Notes under the pieces: generated by a model
The model's database searches: none
Seen by the model: only the letters and a program-made list of their open reading frames with translations
Told to the model about the DNA's origin: nothing
Source: Narthecium ossifragum
Lineage: Eukaryota > Streptophyta > Magnoliopsida > Dioscoreales > Nartheciaceae
Direction of reading: 5' to 3'
Assembly (NCBI GenBank): GCA_963920575.1
Contig: OY986972.1
Span: 11,234,010 to 11,298,009 of the forward strand
DNA length: 64,000 nt
Position numbers and translations under genes: made by a program
Part shown: positions 11,677-23,503 of the stretch, one piece after another
Numbering within the stretch: the stretch's first letter is position 1
Layout: every line of letters begins with the position of its first letter

Positions 11677-12519
11677 GAAAGACTTTCCGGTCAGAGTTAT
11701 TATTGTTTTCTAGATGGGTATTCCGGGTATAACCAAGTTGCAGTCGATCCTCAAGATCAAGAGAAGACCACTTTTACTTGCCCTTTCGGTACTTTTGGTT
11801 ATCGTAGGATGACATTTGGTCTTTGTAATGCACCTGCGACATTTCAAAGGTGTATGATGGCCATCTTCTCTGACATGATTGATAAATTTCTTGAAGTCTT
11901 TATGGATGATTTTTCGGTGTTTGGAAATTCTTTTGAATCTTGTTTAGACAATCTCTCCAAAGTTCTTGATCGATGCATTAAAACCAATCTTGTCCTTAGT
12001 TGGGAAAAGAGTCACTTCATGGTTCAAGAAGGAATCGTGTTAGGGCACATTGTTTCAAAACGTGGTATAGAGGTCGATAGGGCTAAAGTCGAGTTAATTT
12101 CTAAATTACCCCCACCGACTTCTGTGCGTCAACTTCGCTCTTTTCTGGGTCATGCTGGATTCTACCGCCGCTTCATCAAAGATTTTTCTAAAATTTCTCG
12201 ACCCTTATGTGAATTACTAGCCAAGGATGTCCCCTTTGTCTTCAATGAGGCCTGTTTGACTGCTTTCAAGACTATTCGCGATTTACTGTCTACAGCACCT
12301 ATCGTTCATTCACCTGATTATTCCCTACCTTTTGAGTTAATGTGTGATGCGTCTGATTCGGCTATAGGAGCTGTGTTAGGACAACGAATAAATAAAATTT
12401 TGCATGTGATTTATTATGCTAGTAAGACCCTCTCTGAATCTCAATTAAATTATACGACTACTGAGAAGGAGTTATTAGCAGTGATCTTTGCGTTGGAAAA
12501 GTTCCGGTACTTCTCCTAG
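11677..12519 (+). pseudogene. Athila reverse transcriptase and RNase H
   Basis: The rest of RT follows the TAA without a frame change: LSGQSYYCFLDGYSGYNQVAV, then a clear stretch with FGLCNAPATFQRCMM and the catalytic FMDD (about 11899-11910), then KCHF-equivalent KSHFMVQEGIVLGH. RNase H follows with its aspartate in ELMCDASDSAIGAVLGQ and acidic [13 protein letters not shown] copies the RNA and RNase H removes it. A one-base frameshift near 12505 ends this frame at 12519; the remaining RNase H ([19 protein letters not shown]) is read in another frame to about 12685. Confidence 0.9.
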
Positions 12520-12688
12520 GTTCTAAAATCCTTATCTATACAGATCATGCAGCTTTGCGATATCTTTTAGCTAAAAAGGATGCCAAACCTAGACTGATTC
12601 GTTGGATCTTGCTCTTGCAAGAATTTGATCTAGAGATTAGAGATAAAAAGGATTCAGAAAATGTAGTTGCGGATCACTTGACATTCCT
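12520..12688 (+). pseudogene. Athila RNase H C-terminal part, frameshifted
   Basis: Short segment in a different frame encoding [35 protein letters not shown], and ENVVADHL, the standard RNase H end and connection. A second one-base shift near 12685 leads into the integrase frame. Confidence 0.85.
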
Positions 12689-14068
12689 TTGGAACACATT
12701 TTTTATAACACTCCTGTTAATACCTCCTTTCCAGACGAGCATCTCTTTCAGGTGACTCGTTTTTCACAGCCGTGGTATGCCCATATAGTTAATTTTCTTG
12801 TTTCCGACAAGCTTCCTGATTCTTGGTCTAAAAATGCCAAAGACATATTCTTTTCCCAGATTAAATATTATATATGGGAAGACCCTGAGTTATTTAAGCA
12901 CTGCTCTGACCAAGTTATCCGGAGGTGTGTGCCCGAGTCTGAAGTTCATGATATTCTCACTTTCTGTCATACACATGCATGTGGTGGTCATTTCTCAGGA
13001 AAGCAAACTGCTGCAAAAGTTTTACAAAGTGGATTTTATTGGCCTACGATTTTTAAGGATGCTCAAAATTTTTGTCAATCCTGTATTAGATGTCAAAAGA
13101 CTGGAAATATCTCTCGTAAGAATGAGATGCCTCAAACTCCAATCTTAGTTGCCGATATTTTTGACATTTGGGGCATTGATTTCATGGGCCCCTTTCCACC
13201 TTCCTTTGGTTTTCAGTATATCCTGGTAGCTGTTGACTACGTGTCCAAATGGGTAGAAGCTATAGCAACCAAGTCGAATGATCATAAAGTTGTGGTTAAA
13301 TTTCTTCAAAGTAATATCTTTTCTCGATTTGGTTGTCCTCGTGCGATTATTAGTGATGGTGATTCTCATTTCAATAATCAACATTTTGCTTCTCTTCTTA
13401 GAAAGTACTCTATTACTCATAAGGTAGCCACTCCTTATCATCCTCAGACCAGTGGTCAAGTAGAACTTTCTAATAGGGAAATAAAGCGTATTTTAGAGAA
13501 AACCGTTCGCATTGACCGCACAGATTGGGCCATAAAGCTAGACGATGCGCTATGGGCTTACAGGAATGCTTATAAAACACCTATTGGTATGTCCCCATAT
13601 CGATTAGTTTTTGGTAAGCCTTGTCATTTACCTATTGAATTAGAGCATCGGGCTATGTGGGCCATTAAAAAGCTTAATACTGATATCAATGCCACCACAA
13701 CACATAGGAAGCTTAGTTTACGTGAGCTTGAGGAAATCCGCAATGAGGCATACTTGAATTCCAAAATCTATAAAGACAAAACAAAAGCTTTTCATGATAA
13801 ACACATTTCAAGAAGGACTTTTGTTGTTGGACAGAAAGTGTGGCTTTTCAATGCCAAATTGCGCCTTTTCCCTGGTAAATTACGGTTTAGATGGTCCGGA
13901 CCTTTTATCATAAATAATGTATTCACGCATGGTGCAGTAGAAATCCGCAATACACACACGAATGAGATTTTCACTGTTAATGGGCACAGATTAAAACATT
14001 ATGTGGAGGACATCGTTCATGGTGAGGTTATTGAGTCCGTCGAGCTGACGGATCCATGCTTTAAGTGA
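12689..14068 (+). CDS. Athila integrase domain, frame intact
   Basis: Open frame of 459 codons covering the whole integrase, which joins retroelement DNA to the chromosome in the nucleus. The zinc-binding module has H96-x4-H101 and C132-x2-C135. The catalytic triad is complete: D164 (GIDFMGP), D223 (ISDGDSHF) and E259 ([11 protein letters not shown]), with exactly 35 residues between the second D and E. Then [20 protein letters not shown] and a C-terminal [21 protein letters not shown] motif. It is the only unbroken pol domain in the element. It has no start of its own; it would be made only as part of the polyprotein, which frameshifts upstream prevent. It ends [12 protein letters not shown]. 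Confidence 0.92.
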   Translation: MEHIFYNTPVNTSFPDEHLFQVTRFSQPWYAHIVNFLVSDKLPDSWSKNAKDIFFSQIKYYIWEDPELFKHCSDQVIRRCVPESEVHDILTFCHTHACGGHFSGKQTAAKVLQSGFYWPTIFKDAQNFCQSCIRCQKTGNISRKNEMPQTPILVADIFDIWGIDFMGPFPPSFGFQYILVAVDYVSKWVEAIATKSNDHKVVVKFLQSNIFSRFGCPRAIISDGDSHFNNQHFASLLRKYSITHKVATPYHPQTSGQVELSNREIKRILEKTVRIDRTDWAIKLDDALWAYRNAYKTPIGMSPYRLVFGKPCHLPIELEHRAMWAIKKLNTDINATTTHRKLSLRELEEIRNEAYLNSKIYKDKTKAFHDKHISRRTFVVGQKVWLFNAKLRLFPGKLRFRWSGPFIINNVFTHGAVEIRNTHTNEIFTVNGHRLKHYVEDIVHGEVIESVELTDPCFK

Positions 14069-14245
14069 TCCTTTTATGGACGTCGAGCGAAAGACGTAAA
14101 ATTACGCGCTTCCTGGGAGGGAACCCAGTTCTATAATTCTTCCATAGCTTTGAAAAATTTTCTTTGATTTTTAGGATTTTTCCATGATTTTTCCGATTTT
14201 TCTATGATTTTCTGTGATTTTCTTTAGAAAATCGAATTCCTAGAT

Positions 14246-14580
14246 CACGGTCGACCGCCACAGCGACCGGTGCATCGACCGTCCGGCTCTGTCGAAAAAA
14301 TAGTCTCTCACTGTCGCTGGATCGATCGACCGTCGGCGCGTCAATACCTATCCTATCAGCCACGGTCGACCGCCGCATCGACCGGTACATCGACCGTCCG
14401 TCCCTGTCACGAAAACAGCCTCTCAGGGTCGTTACACGGATCGACCGTCGGAGTATGTTGACATCTCACGGTCGATCGACCGATCGACCGTCGGCTTACG
14501 TTACCCTCTCACGGTCGACCGTCGCTATAGTAGTTCATGCTCACCTTATCCCACGGTCAACCGTGGGATCGACCGCCAAC
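14246..14580. repeat. GGTCGACC array after Athila pol
   Basis: About fourteen CGGTCGACCG, ATCGACCGTC and ATCGATCGACCG units. It contains two copies of the longer module (CTCTGTCGAAAAAATAG.. at about 14281-14336 and CCCTGTCACGAAAACAGCC.. at about 14399-14451). Confidence 0.9.
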
Positions 14581-15376
14581 CTCGTTTTTCTGCTCGAGCG
14601 GTACTTTACTCGGATTTCAATCCTACTCCTACTCGATCTCGTACTCTAACTCAAATTGGAGTTTCTCCTCTATTTAAATCCGTCCGTTCCTGACTTCCTA
14701 GGGCATCTTTTCTTCTTTGATCATCAACCTCCTTCCATCGTCACGTCCCTGCTCTGTTCTTCCCATATTCTTCCTTTGTGCCATCGTGGTTGGTTGGTTG
14801 TTTATTTAGGACTCTCTTCGTGGTTGGTTGTTTTTCTAGTTTCCTTTTACCGTGGTGAGATGGTTGCTATAGAGATGCTAGGGCAGTGAGCTTTTAATTT
14901 TGATTATATTTTAGATGTTATTTTGGATTCATGTCGATGTTGGAACATCAATTTTTATGCTTAATAAAGTTTTAGGATCTTTTGCCAATTGTTCCCTTTA
15001 TACCTTTAAGCTTTCCTTTGGGCTATATTTATCATTCTATTTTCTTTGATCTTTTGGAAAGGTATATTGTTATGGCAGGTGTTCCTTTGGAACTTATTAA
15101 GGGGCGCATGTTACAGATCCTATATGATCCATCAGGGGGTTATTCTTCCATTGTTATATTTGTCTCTAATGTTTTATGGTGTTTTCTATGGTTCTATTCG
15201 TTTAATTTCTTCTAGAGACATGAACCTCGTCCCTAGCGACGTATTCTTCTTGTGGGCGGTGTGATGGTCGTCTGTTATGCAAGCCAACTACTTATAGCGC
15301 GATATTTATGGTGATCTCTACCCTTTTTTCCTTGCATTCTTTTTATGACTTAGTGTAATTGGGGACAATTACATTC

Positions 15377-15389
15377 AAGTTGGGGGGTA
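15377..15389 (+). promoter_or_regulatory. Internal copy of the polypurine tract
   Basis: AAGTTGGGGGGTA, identical over 13 bases to the true tract at 16513-16525, but followed by non-LTR sequence. Confidence 0.6.
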
Positions 15390-16512
15390 GATTCTAGGAA
15401 TTTAATTTCTTATACTTCCCTTGAATTATGTCAAAAGAATGAAATTATGATATGATTTGACAAATATGCATGTTTTAGAAATTTATCTTATGAATTATTC
15501 TGAGATTTGTATGTCATATAAGGGATAATAAATTTTGCTATGCATGATCTTATTTCTATACTTTAACACTTTTACCATGATCTAAGGATAGCTTGACATA
15601 TCTTAATGCACATGTTCACTTCCACATGTTAAGGGGTTGATATTAGATTCTAAGCATGATACTGGGATAGGTTTACACTTTTATGCCATGACACAGAAAA
15701 TACATGAACACATGCAATTATTTGAGTATGAGAAAAAAAAGAAAAAGAAAAAAAGGATCTTCGACTTAGTAACCGGGCAGTGTGCCTAGCCAGTGTGGTG
15801 TTCGCGTAAAACGGTTGAAGTTCCTGAAAAAATGACTAGTTATGATTTGTAGCCTTCATGGTTTGAGCATTAGAGTCTGAAGAGTGTTCTACACTTAGTG
15901 CCCTAAAACTGTCTGGTTTGGGAGTTACTGGCTTGAACCTCGTTACAAAGACCATGAAGAAAGCTTAAGAAATCATAACATTACACTTGTCATATATGAA
16001 AAAAAAAGAAGAACAAAAAACAGATATTGCTATGTGACAAGTGGAAGATATGTGCTTGGATAGGATTGTGATCTTGAATAGTTGAAGTGTTTAGATATAA
16101 TTGATGCTCTGAAGCATGTGGAACCCCAATCACATATAGGAGTGTTAAAGTTGTGTTTAATCATGATTAAATATGTTGAAGTGTTGGAAATATGTCATGA
16201 CATGTTTTGATTTACTATGTTTTTATGTGACTATGAGTTGAAGGGTATATTTATGAATATTATTTCTATTTCATGCATTAGAGTTGATGAATATTGTGAT
16301 TGATTTCTAATGATATATTCAGGGGATTGTATAGATGTTTGTGGGTGTCATCCCTGAAAACCCTCAGGAGACTATAACTCCTCCACTGGGGTAACTCAGG
16401 GGTTTAAAGGCTTGTTGCACATGCTAAGTGCAATCGTGAGACCTACGAAAGTGGCTAGTTAGATTTATTGCTTTCTTTTTATATTTTCTTTGCTAGAGGA
16501 CTAGCAAAGTGT

Positions 16513-16525
16513 AAGTTGGGGGGTA
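16513..16525 (+). promoter_or_regulatory. Athila polypurine tract
   Basis: AAGTTGGGGGGTA lies directly against the 3' LTR. It primes plus-strand DNA synthesis in LTR elements. Confidence 0.9.
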
Positions 16526-17957
16526 TGATGAGTCACTAAATGTTCATGATTCAACCCCTTAACTTAGATTTGTTATGCCTAGAGTAGTTTTATTTGATAG
16601 CTTGTTAGTTGATTTCAGGTTTGATCATGCTTTGAGAAGAAATGCAAGAAATTCGGTTAATATGCTGAAATACACTGCTCTGTCAACTGTTAGCACAATA
16701 TTCACCAGAAATTATTCTTATGTTCAAATATTCTGAAATTTGGGTGACATTTAGTAGACATCAAGACGTATATCTTTCATGTTGGACACTTTCAGAGATT
16801 CCCGATGGTGTGATAGCAGTTTTTAAGAAGATGAAGATATTTAGCTGCTGGAACACTGATCCGTCGACGCCCGGGAGAATATTCGCCAAATATTCTAGAT
16901 AAGTCCAAATATTGCAAACTCTTAGGGAGAGGACAAAAGACTTCCAAATATACATCTTTTTTGTTGGACTCATTATCAAATCACGGACCGATTGAGCCCA
17001 GTCGTGATTGGAAGAAGCTGTCAGGGTTGGACCAGGAATTCCGAGTTGCACTTGAGGTCTAACTTAACCCTAAACCCTAATCCGGGAATTAAGATATAAA
17101 AAGGGCTTTGTGCCTGGAAAACAGGAGGCCCCCATAGAGAGAAATAGAGGAACTCAGATTGGAGAATAAGACGGAGATGCGGAGTACATCCCTAACTTTC
17201 TTCATCGAATACATGGATCTCATCCAAAAGATGAGTGGCTAAACTCTCTACTCAGGGATCTCATGAAGCTTTAGTGTAGCTTATTTGTATTTTCTAGTTT
17301 GATTCTTGTATCTTTTCAAAGACATGATCCTATGAATATGGTTTTTTATTTTATAAAGAGTTGAGGGAACAGAGTTCCTCGACGTATATTCAGACCTACT
17401 TGATTGTTGTGCTTGACGGTAGAGATTCGTAGGATAGTTTTCATGTTGCTTTTGTAGATGCCTTTGAGATACTCTATGCTAGATGAAGATAAGTTGTACT
17501 CAAATTAAGTTCGAAGACAATCTATGCTAAGTTTGGATAGGTTATGCCTTAGGGAAACAATTGGATTATTTTAGGGATTCATGTAAGCTTAAGAAGCTAT
17601 GAATCCATAATGTCGAGATAAGAAATAAGATGATAACTAGAGAATACGGGAAGTGAAACTAAAGTGGATTGAGTAATCCCTAGGTTTTCTCTCATCGATC
17701 TATTTCCATTTCATTAATCGCTTTCTTAATTAGTTTTAATTAATCAATTTCCAAAACCCCAAATCAATTCTTCTTTGCTTTAGGATTAGAGTGTTGAGAG
17801 TTAATTCGATTTCTTCTTTTGTTAAACAAGTTTTCCCTGAGGATCGACCCTGTATTCACCATTATTCTATCTTATTAATTTAGTGCTGAAAGAAAGGTTG
17901 ATAAATTTCTAAATTGCGTTTTACATCCGTTTTAACGACGATGTTTGTGAGCGATCA
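16526..17957 (+). mobile_element. Athila 3' LTR
   Basis: 1432 bp, partner of 6394-7824, ends GAGCGATCA followed by the target duplication TGTGC. TATAAAAA is at 17095-17102. Confidence 0.95.
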
Positions 17958-17962
17958 TGTGC

Positions 17963-18057
17963 CCACGCGGGTGTGAAACTAGCCGACAATGAGCAATTTA
18001 CCAAATTGCCCTTGCGGTCCACGACGAGCCACATGAGTAGAGGGATGGGTCCTCACA
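17963..18057 (-). mobile_element. Last piece of the split Tekay LTR
   Basis: Continues the LTR of 4243-6393. It contains AATTTACCAAATTGCCCTTG and ends GGTCCTCACA, the inverted LTR start. Confidence 0.88.
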
Positions 18058-18599
18058 CGTTTTCTAGAGGTTGGGGACCTCTAGGTGTCCGTCGCCCACG
18101 TGTGGTGCTCGTTGGGGTTAGACGGCTTCCTCGGTTGTGTTGGTTGGCATTGCACCGGGTTGTGCTTCTTTGGGCGTGGGAAGTTGTCGTGGATACACCT
18201 GACGGTGTTGTTTTGCTCTCATTGAAGGTCACGGTTTGGCGATCCTTCTGCTTGTCGAGAGCTGGGGCTTGTTCACCGGCTCGTGGTGAACTCCTTCCCC
18301 GTTGTTTTTTCGAGGGTGCTTTGGAGAGCAGCTTTTCCTCGTGTTGTTGTTGTTGTTTGTACGGCTGTCGTTTTGAGGAGCTTTCTGGTTTTTACCTTCG
18401 CGGAACACCGAGTTCGAGGTTCCTGTGGGCGGTTTGGAGCGTTGTGAGTTTGCATATGGTTGCCAATAAAATATGGAGAGTCGAGGACTCAGTCGGCCGA
18501 GTCAGTAGCTCGGGACTTCATTCGCCCTGGTGTGTTGCCTGAGAGTGTGTTCCGATTCCCATTATGGATGGTTCCCTCCATACATGCATGGGCTGCTGG
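18058..18599. other. Unassigned stretch between LTR and RT scrap
   Basis: GC-rich, with a TTGTTG run at about 18341-18358. A plus-strand frame runs through most of it (to 18542), but its protein is rich in R, S, L and C and matches nothing I recognise. It may be decayed element interior or captured DNA. Confidence 0.4.
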
Positions 18600-18858
18600 G
18601 AAGCTAGACAGTGTTGCGGCACAAGGTACGTGCCCACTACAGTGCGTCGATGACGGATTAGCAATGGAGAGACTCGTCGACCCCCTTCAGAGTTTGACCT
18701 TCGCATCGACTACACCAGCTGAGGATTCGGGATTACGACATCCTGGAGACAGCCTTCCGTATGAGGTACGGACTGTACGAGTTCACAGTGATGTCGTTTG
18801 GTCTGACGAATGCACCCACAGCCTTCGTAGATCTGATGTAGACCCATGGTATGTTTAC
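18600..18858 (+). pseudogene. Chromovirus reverse transcriptase scrap
   Basis: Frame-broken RT fragment. The clear part (18721-18841) gives [20 protein letters not shown], then [20 protein letters not shown], ending in a TAG after DLM. This is the palm of a Ty3/gypsy RT, just before the YVDD motif, closest to Tekay-like elements. Upstream, poorly kept bases (about 18625-18715) match the CRYPLPRIDDLFDQLQ region in shifted frames. It sits just upstream of a plus-strand Tekay LTR piece, with the rest of pol missing. Confidence 0.8.
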
Positions 18859-19425
18859 CCCTGGCAAGCTTGGTATTATGCCAAGCCTTGTATGATGTTT
18901 GACATACTGTTGCATGTCCTGATCTATTAATATGCGCATGAGAATTGCATGTATCTGATTGCATTAGAAGCATTAGGCTAGGACATGGGCGAATAGGGGT
19001 TTCGCCGATCCAAGGGCTTGGGCAACTCGGATCTAGCCTTAGCACTGAGGCTGGGTAGCATGGCTTAGGACGTGAATTGTTTATGATGATATGATGTTAT
19101 CGAGGCTTTGTCTAGTTGACTACTAATCATTTCTGATTGAGGTGTAGAGGTCGACCAGGGATCTAGTCTCCGTCTCAGTACCTGTGTTAGGGGAAGTTAC
19201 GTGCCACCCTGTGTCCTATGCCCTTTTGTTTCAATAGTTGGTTGTGGAGACATGGATAACTGTTGACAATGGAGGTCACAGAGTACGTGCCCTGGGGTAG
19301 GCGGTGGACATAACGTGAGTTTCCCCTAGTGATGAGATGGAACCCCAGGACTTTGTAGATCCCTTTTGTTTTGTGTGCCGCAGAGTAGAACCCTACTGAG
19401 TTTTTTTGCTCACTCCTACCAGGGC
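18859..19425 (+). mobile_element. Plus-strand Tekay LTR, middle part
   Basis: Diverged LTR sequence in plus orientation with the landmarks GGCTGGGTAGCATGG and GTGTGCCGCAGAGTAGAACC, followed by CTCACTCCTACC. It resumes at 23069 after a 3.6-kb block of inserted LTRs. It lacks the LTR start. Confidence 0.8.
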
Positions 19426-21525
19426 GATCGCGCTCCGACCCGTAAAAGCCCAACCGGGGCGGGGGATGTGAACCATAACCTAACTAACTACGGAAAATTT
19501 TGACGATTGATCCCTTTAATCTACTGGTCTCCCTAAACAATCCTCAAACACCCTCATTAAAAAGAAAGCAATTACAGAAACTTCAACATCATAGATACAA
19601 CTCAAGTAAAGATTCAAGTCTACAAACCTTGAAGAGGGAAAATCAAGTACATAAACACACTCCCGTAGGAGGCTAACTATACAAAGGGTTCTGATGATGC
19701 TCACCGCTACTCAAACACCACCAGACACCGCCGCACCACCAAACGCCTACCCGGTAGGGGCCACAGAAGAGAAGCTAATGCATGCATGTCCAAAACACAG
19801 CCCGGGTAGAAGTGAACAATTATGCTCAGCAGAGAAACTACACTACGACTCATAGAAGGAAGAGGAAAACGCAAAAGTATCGCCCTCAAGCAAGGGTTGG
19901 GTGTAAACAGGGGCCCCATAACCCCATCGTGTGTCCCTGAAGGGCCTCAGTCATGGTCTTCCAGCCGAACTGGTCACATACTGGGCCACCTTCAACGAGG
20001 CTGGAAACCAACACTGCTGTCTCACAAGCAGGAAACCAACACTGCCAGGCGGGACACTACATCACTGAGTAGGCACACCCTCTACCCAAAAGACAAGAGA
20101 ACCGGACACCGGCTACACCTCAACACCCGCCTCGAGGCCGACACGACCTCTAAAACCTCGATCAACAGGTGTTCAAGTCATCTAGGCCTATCATCGAATT
20201 CGACTGAACACAACTATCCAACCTGAACCAAGCCACCCAACCACGGTCCTAGGGCTAAATCCAAGCATCCAAGCTCTCGAGACGGCGATACCACAGATCG
20301 CCCATGCCCTAACCTTATGCATCTATTGCACAATCAGGTGCATGCTATGAACACACACAGGAAAGCATGTAAGCATGCAACACATGTGATAATATAAAAG
20401 CATGGTCTGGGCTCGGCGCCCTGCCGGTCCGAGGTGGTGAACAGGTAAATAAGTCAAGGAACTGTTGCAGTGGTAACATGACCAACTGCCAGTCAGCTCA
20501 CAGAAAATAACCAGCAATGGAAAGCAACCTCGGCAAACACGGCTATCAATACAACATAACATATGCCCTCGGCGCACGCCGACATGCGAGGCTAAGGAAA
20601 GCAGGAGGGCAACCAGCCTGTTTATTCTATACATCCCGGGAGTCATCACTCTCCCGATTCACCACTACCCCTCAATTATGGGGCTAACATGCTTAATCAT
20701 ATGTACAAGGTATAAAGCGATAAAGAAAACCCGTACATGCAAAGCCCCGTGAGCAAGAACCAATGAAAACACCTTTCTATCACTAGCATGATCGATCTTC
20801 TTAGTGAACCAAAAGTTCCATCCCGGTCAAGTAAAAAAGGATCGATCATCCCTCCAAGATGGTCGATCATCCCTCCAAGATGATCGATCATCCCTCCAAG
20901 ATGATCGATCACCCTCGTGACCCGGGACCCTGTCCATGCCTGTCAAGAAGATGATCGATCCATCTCCACTAGATGATCGATCATGCACGGGCCAGGCATG
21001 ACATTCCAAGGATGTCCAGGAAGATTGATCCCGATTGGTTCTCCGGTGAATCGGAGAAGGAAAACACCGTCGGAAAACTCTACCAAATCTCACAAAACTA
21101 TGGGATCTGGTAGTACAAAGGAGCAGGAGTCGAAAATCAGTACTTTCACGGAAAACAAACACGTATACAAGTAGATATACTCGAAGAAAACACAGGCAAA
21201 CTCAAAACTCCCAAAACCGAAAACAAAAGTAGGTAGCATCCCTACCTGGACTAGAGCAGCTTCAATCCGGGTTGCTGAGCCTAGGATCGTCCTCAATCTC
21301 CTCCAAAACCTCACCAGATCTGAGTTCAAAACCAACAGATTTGAAAAAGAGAAATAAGAAGGGGGTAGCGTCTGTTTTATAGACGGATGAACCGAGTTAT
21401 GAATGATCAATCATTTCCCAGAAATGATCGATCCTTCATGACGATGCACTTAACTTTCTGGCACTAAATGATAGATCCTTCTGGCAAGGAATGATCGATC
21501 ATTTTCGGGCAGAAAGCTAGCTCAA
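19426..21525 (-). mobile_element. Tekay LTR, minus strand, truncated
   Basis: Begins at the inverted LTR end (CGCGCTCCGACCCGTAAAAG, one of the more diverged copies) and runs about 2.1 kb before a family B LTR cuts it at 21525. The last 300 bases of a normal copy are missing. Arrays are at 20785-21010 and 21405-21510. Confidence 0.82.
20785..21010. repeat. GATCGATC array with 21-bp tandem repeat
   Basis: The array includes three head-to-tail copies of a 21-bp unit (20842-20862, 20863-20883, 20884-20904), each TCGATCATCCCTCC plus AAGATG and one base. This shows local amplification of the palindrome unit. Confidence 0.88.
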
Positions 21526-23068
21526 TAATGCTCAAATGTGTTACACACAGCGGCCGCGGTGCAGTACAACATAAGAGAGGTCGAACCCACAGAGAGATAA
21601 GTAAAAAATATCCAAAACGCAAATAACAATGAATTAAAGACAAACAAGAACTTGAGAAGTAACTAAATTAGATCAAAGGATTTTAATAAGACTAACAAAA
21701 GATATCATGATTTTGATAAGGCTAGGCTTAAGGAATCACTTCACTCGGATTTATGTTCTTCTCTTCTCAATGGTTCATATAATACTCAGTTAAGGGATTC
21801 ACATCCCAATCATCTTAACCGGAAGATATGGAACTACAAACCTAATAAAATATATAAATGTCTCTTCCTATGATTGGATCTTCCTTTTTATAGTTCTAAC
21901 TTCATCCAACCAAAACCTAAGAATATATGATACCGGCTGTCACTACAGGCAACATATAGTAAAAGTTCATCGGGACAAAGCCCTAACTCTACCTAACTAG
22001 ATCTCTAAGAATACACAATACCAACTCTCACAATCGGCAATGCATAACAAAGATTTCACGAGAAAAAGTAGGTAAACAATAGATCAGATTAAAACTATGG
22101 GATTATAAGATCATGAAAGAAGCATGACTGGATTCATAATATTAATCATCCACATAGGAATCTATAATCTGAAAACAATCTTTGAAGATTCAATACATAG
22201 AAAAGAGTTTAACACTAAAGATTAAAACTATGAACCATGATGAAGAAGAAACCCTAATCCTCGCTAGATCATCCGTCCGTCATGCCCGTAGATTACTCGG
22301 CCATGGATGGAGATTTCTTCATCTTCCTCCTTCAGAAAAGGGCAGAAAAAGTCTCCTAAAAACGTCCAAGAACTCCCCTTATATATGGACATGAAACCCT
22401 AGCTTATATTTCAGCCTTTGGATTAAATCTGATGGCTCGTATTCAGATCCGCCCGACAAAGGATCGATCTTCTTCTTCTCTATTTTTCCGTAACCTGGGT
22501 CGCCGAGTAAGATCAATCTTTGTAAGGCAAAGGATTGATCCTTTGATATCAAAATCTTCAATTTCTGGCTTCGCCCGAGGAAGATCGATCCTTTAATAGC
22601 AGCATGATCGATCCTTCTCCTCAATATTCTCGAGTGAAAGGAGGATCGATCCTTCTGTGATCATCTGAAAAGTATGCGTTTTGTCAGGTCTGTCTCCCTA
22701 AAAGGATCGATCCTTTTAGGGAACATGATCGATCCGTCTTTCCTGAGTATTTACTGTTTTGCCATCCAAACTGCGTCATTGGTACTAATATTGCCGTAAC
22801 TTCCTCCAGAAAACTCGTAATCACGAACCGTAAAATTATCCAGAAACTAGACTTCCAGAACTTTCAAACCATGTATAGCACATCATCTAGTTCCTTCCGA
22901 GAAGGTACAGTTTTGGTGTTAAAAACCCATCTTTGCTTCAATTTCCTGCATAATATAAATAACTTTGTGAAGCAACATATACGTACGAAATCATCTATAT
23001 CAATCATGAAAACTCAGCAAATAAGCTGCTCTTGGTCATGTTTAGAGTGCACTTTCATGCACTCATTA
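21526..23068 (-). mobile_element. Family B LTR, minus strand
   Basis: Inverted copy of the 1617-bp LTR at 26492-28108. It begins with the inverted form of ..CATTTGAGCGACATCA (slightly decayed) and ends TTTCATGCACTCATTA. No internal coding region is attached, so it is a solo LTR or truncated copy. Array at 22455-22740. Confidence 0.82.
22455..22740. repeat. GATCGATC array in family B LTR
   Basis: About eight GGATCGATC[C/T] units at uneven 20-50 base spacing. Confidence 0.85.
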
Positions 23069-23488
23069 GGCGTCAGCTCTTCTTCCGTACTACCAGCTGG
23101 GCAGGCTTTTGGTGGCGCAGTGACTTAAGGAGGCATTCGAGGATCCTGAGGTGTTGGTTGGTTCAACAGTTCCTTTTGTTATAGATTACTTTTGATAGAT
23201 GTATTAAATGTATAATTTCTCTCTTCGAAGATTAGATGTGTATGAATCTGTATTCGAGGACTAAGTTGTATAAATATGAGGTTTCTATAACTATGTAATC
23301 ATGTTTACTCTGATGTTAATCTTGAATTGTTTTACATAGTAGTTTATTAGAAACTACTATGCTGCCCCTCAGATAGAATTGTTCAAATTAGTTGTGAAAA
23401 TTGTTACATAAATACGCCAGAGATGATTGAATAGGTTTAGATCCCTCATGCCCCGGACCGGATGGGTTTTCTGGGTTGGGGTGTGACA
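23069..23488 (+). mobile_element. Plus-strand Tekay LTR, end part
   Basis: Continuation of 18859-19425. It resumes at GGCGTCAGCTCTTCTTCCG and ends GGTTGGGGTGTGACA, followed by AC and the primer site. It is therefore the 5' LTR of an element, not a solo LTR. Confidence 0.85.
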
Positions 23489-23491
23489 ACT

Positions 23492-23503
23492 TGGTATCAG
23501 AGC
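23492..23503 (+). promoter_or_regulatory. Primer binding site, initiator tRNA-Met
   Basis: TGGTATCAGAGC, complementary to the 3' end of initiator tRNA-Met, lies 3 bases after the LTR end. This is typical of Tekay-like chromoviruses. Confidence 0.92.

Larger units (their letters stand above)
14069..16525 (+). other. Athila 3' untranslated region, no gene seen
   Basis: 2.4 kb between integrase and the 3' LTR. Some Athila elements have an envelope-like frame here; I see no such frame, only short ones. It holds a GGTCGACC array (14246-14580), a transcript-like region with A-rich runs (15735-15760, 15995-16020), and a second polypurine-like tract at 15377-15389. Confidence 0.75.
6394..17957 (+). 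mobile_element. Full-length Athila-like Ty3/gypsy element
   Basis: 11,564-bp LTR retrotransposon with both LTRs (6394-7824 and 16526-17957), a tRNA-Asp primer site, gag, protease, RT-RNase H, integrase, a long 3' untranslated region and a polypurine tract. The 5-bp target duplication TGTGC is perfect (6389-6393 and 17958-17962). By eye the first 500 bases of the two LTRs differ at roughly 5%, so the insertion is not recent. Coding capacity is broken by at least four frameshifts (about 8600, 10211, 12505, 12685) and stops at 9176-9178, 9548-9550 and 11674-11676. It inserted into a minus-strand Tekay LTR. Confidence 0.95.

Noticed and set aside
14246..14580. Regularly spaced short repeats that look like a CRISPR array
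   Set aside because: Units are short palindromes of variable spacing without constant repeats and unique spacers, they lie inside plant retroelements, and there are no cas genes.
14069..16525. Possible envelope-like gene of the Athila element
   Set aside because: Only short frames, with no signal peptide and transmembrane arrangement that I can see over a reasonable length.
4238..18062. Target duplication around the split Tekay LTR
   Set aside because: TAGCT and CGTTT do not match; the LTR is real but its insertion site cannot be confirmed.
17973..18542. 189-codon plus-strand frame
   Set aside because: It begins inside the inverted Tekay LTR end and has no recognisable domain or plausible start; listed only as unassigned sequence.
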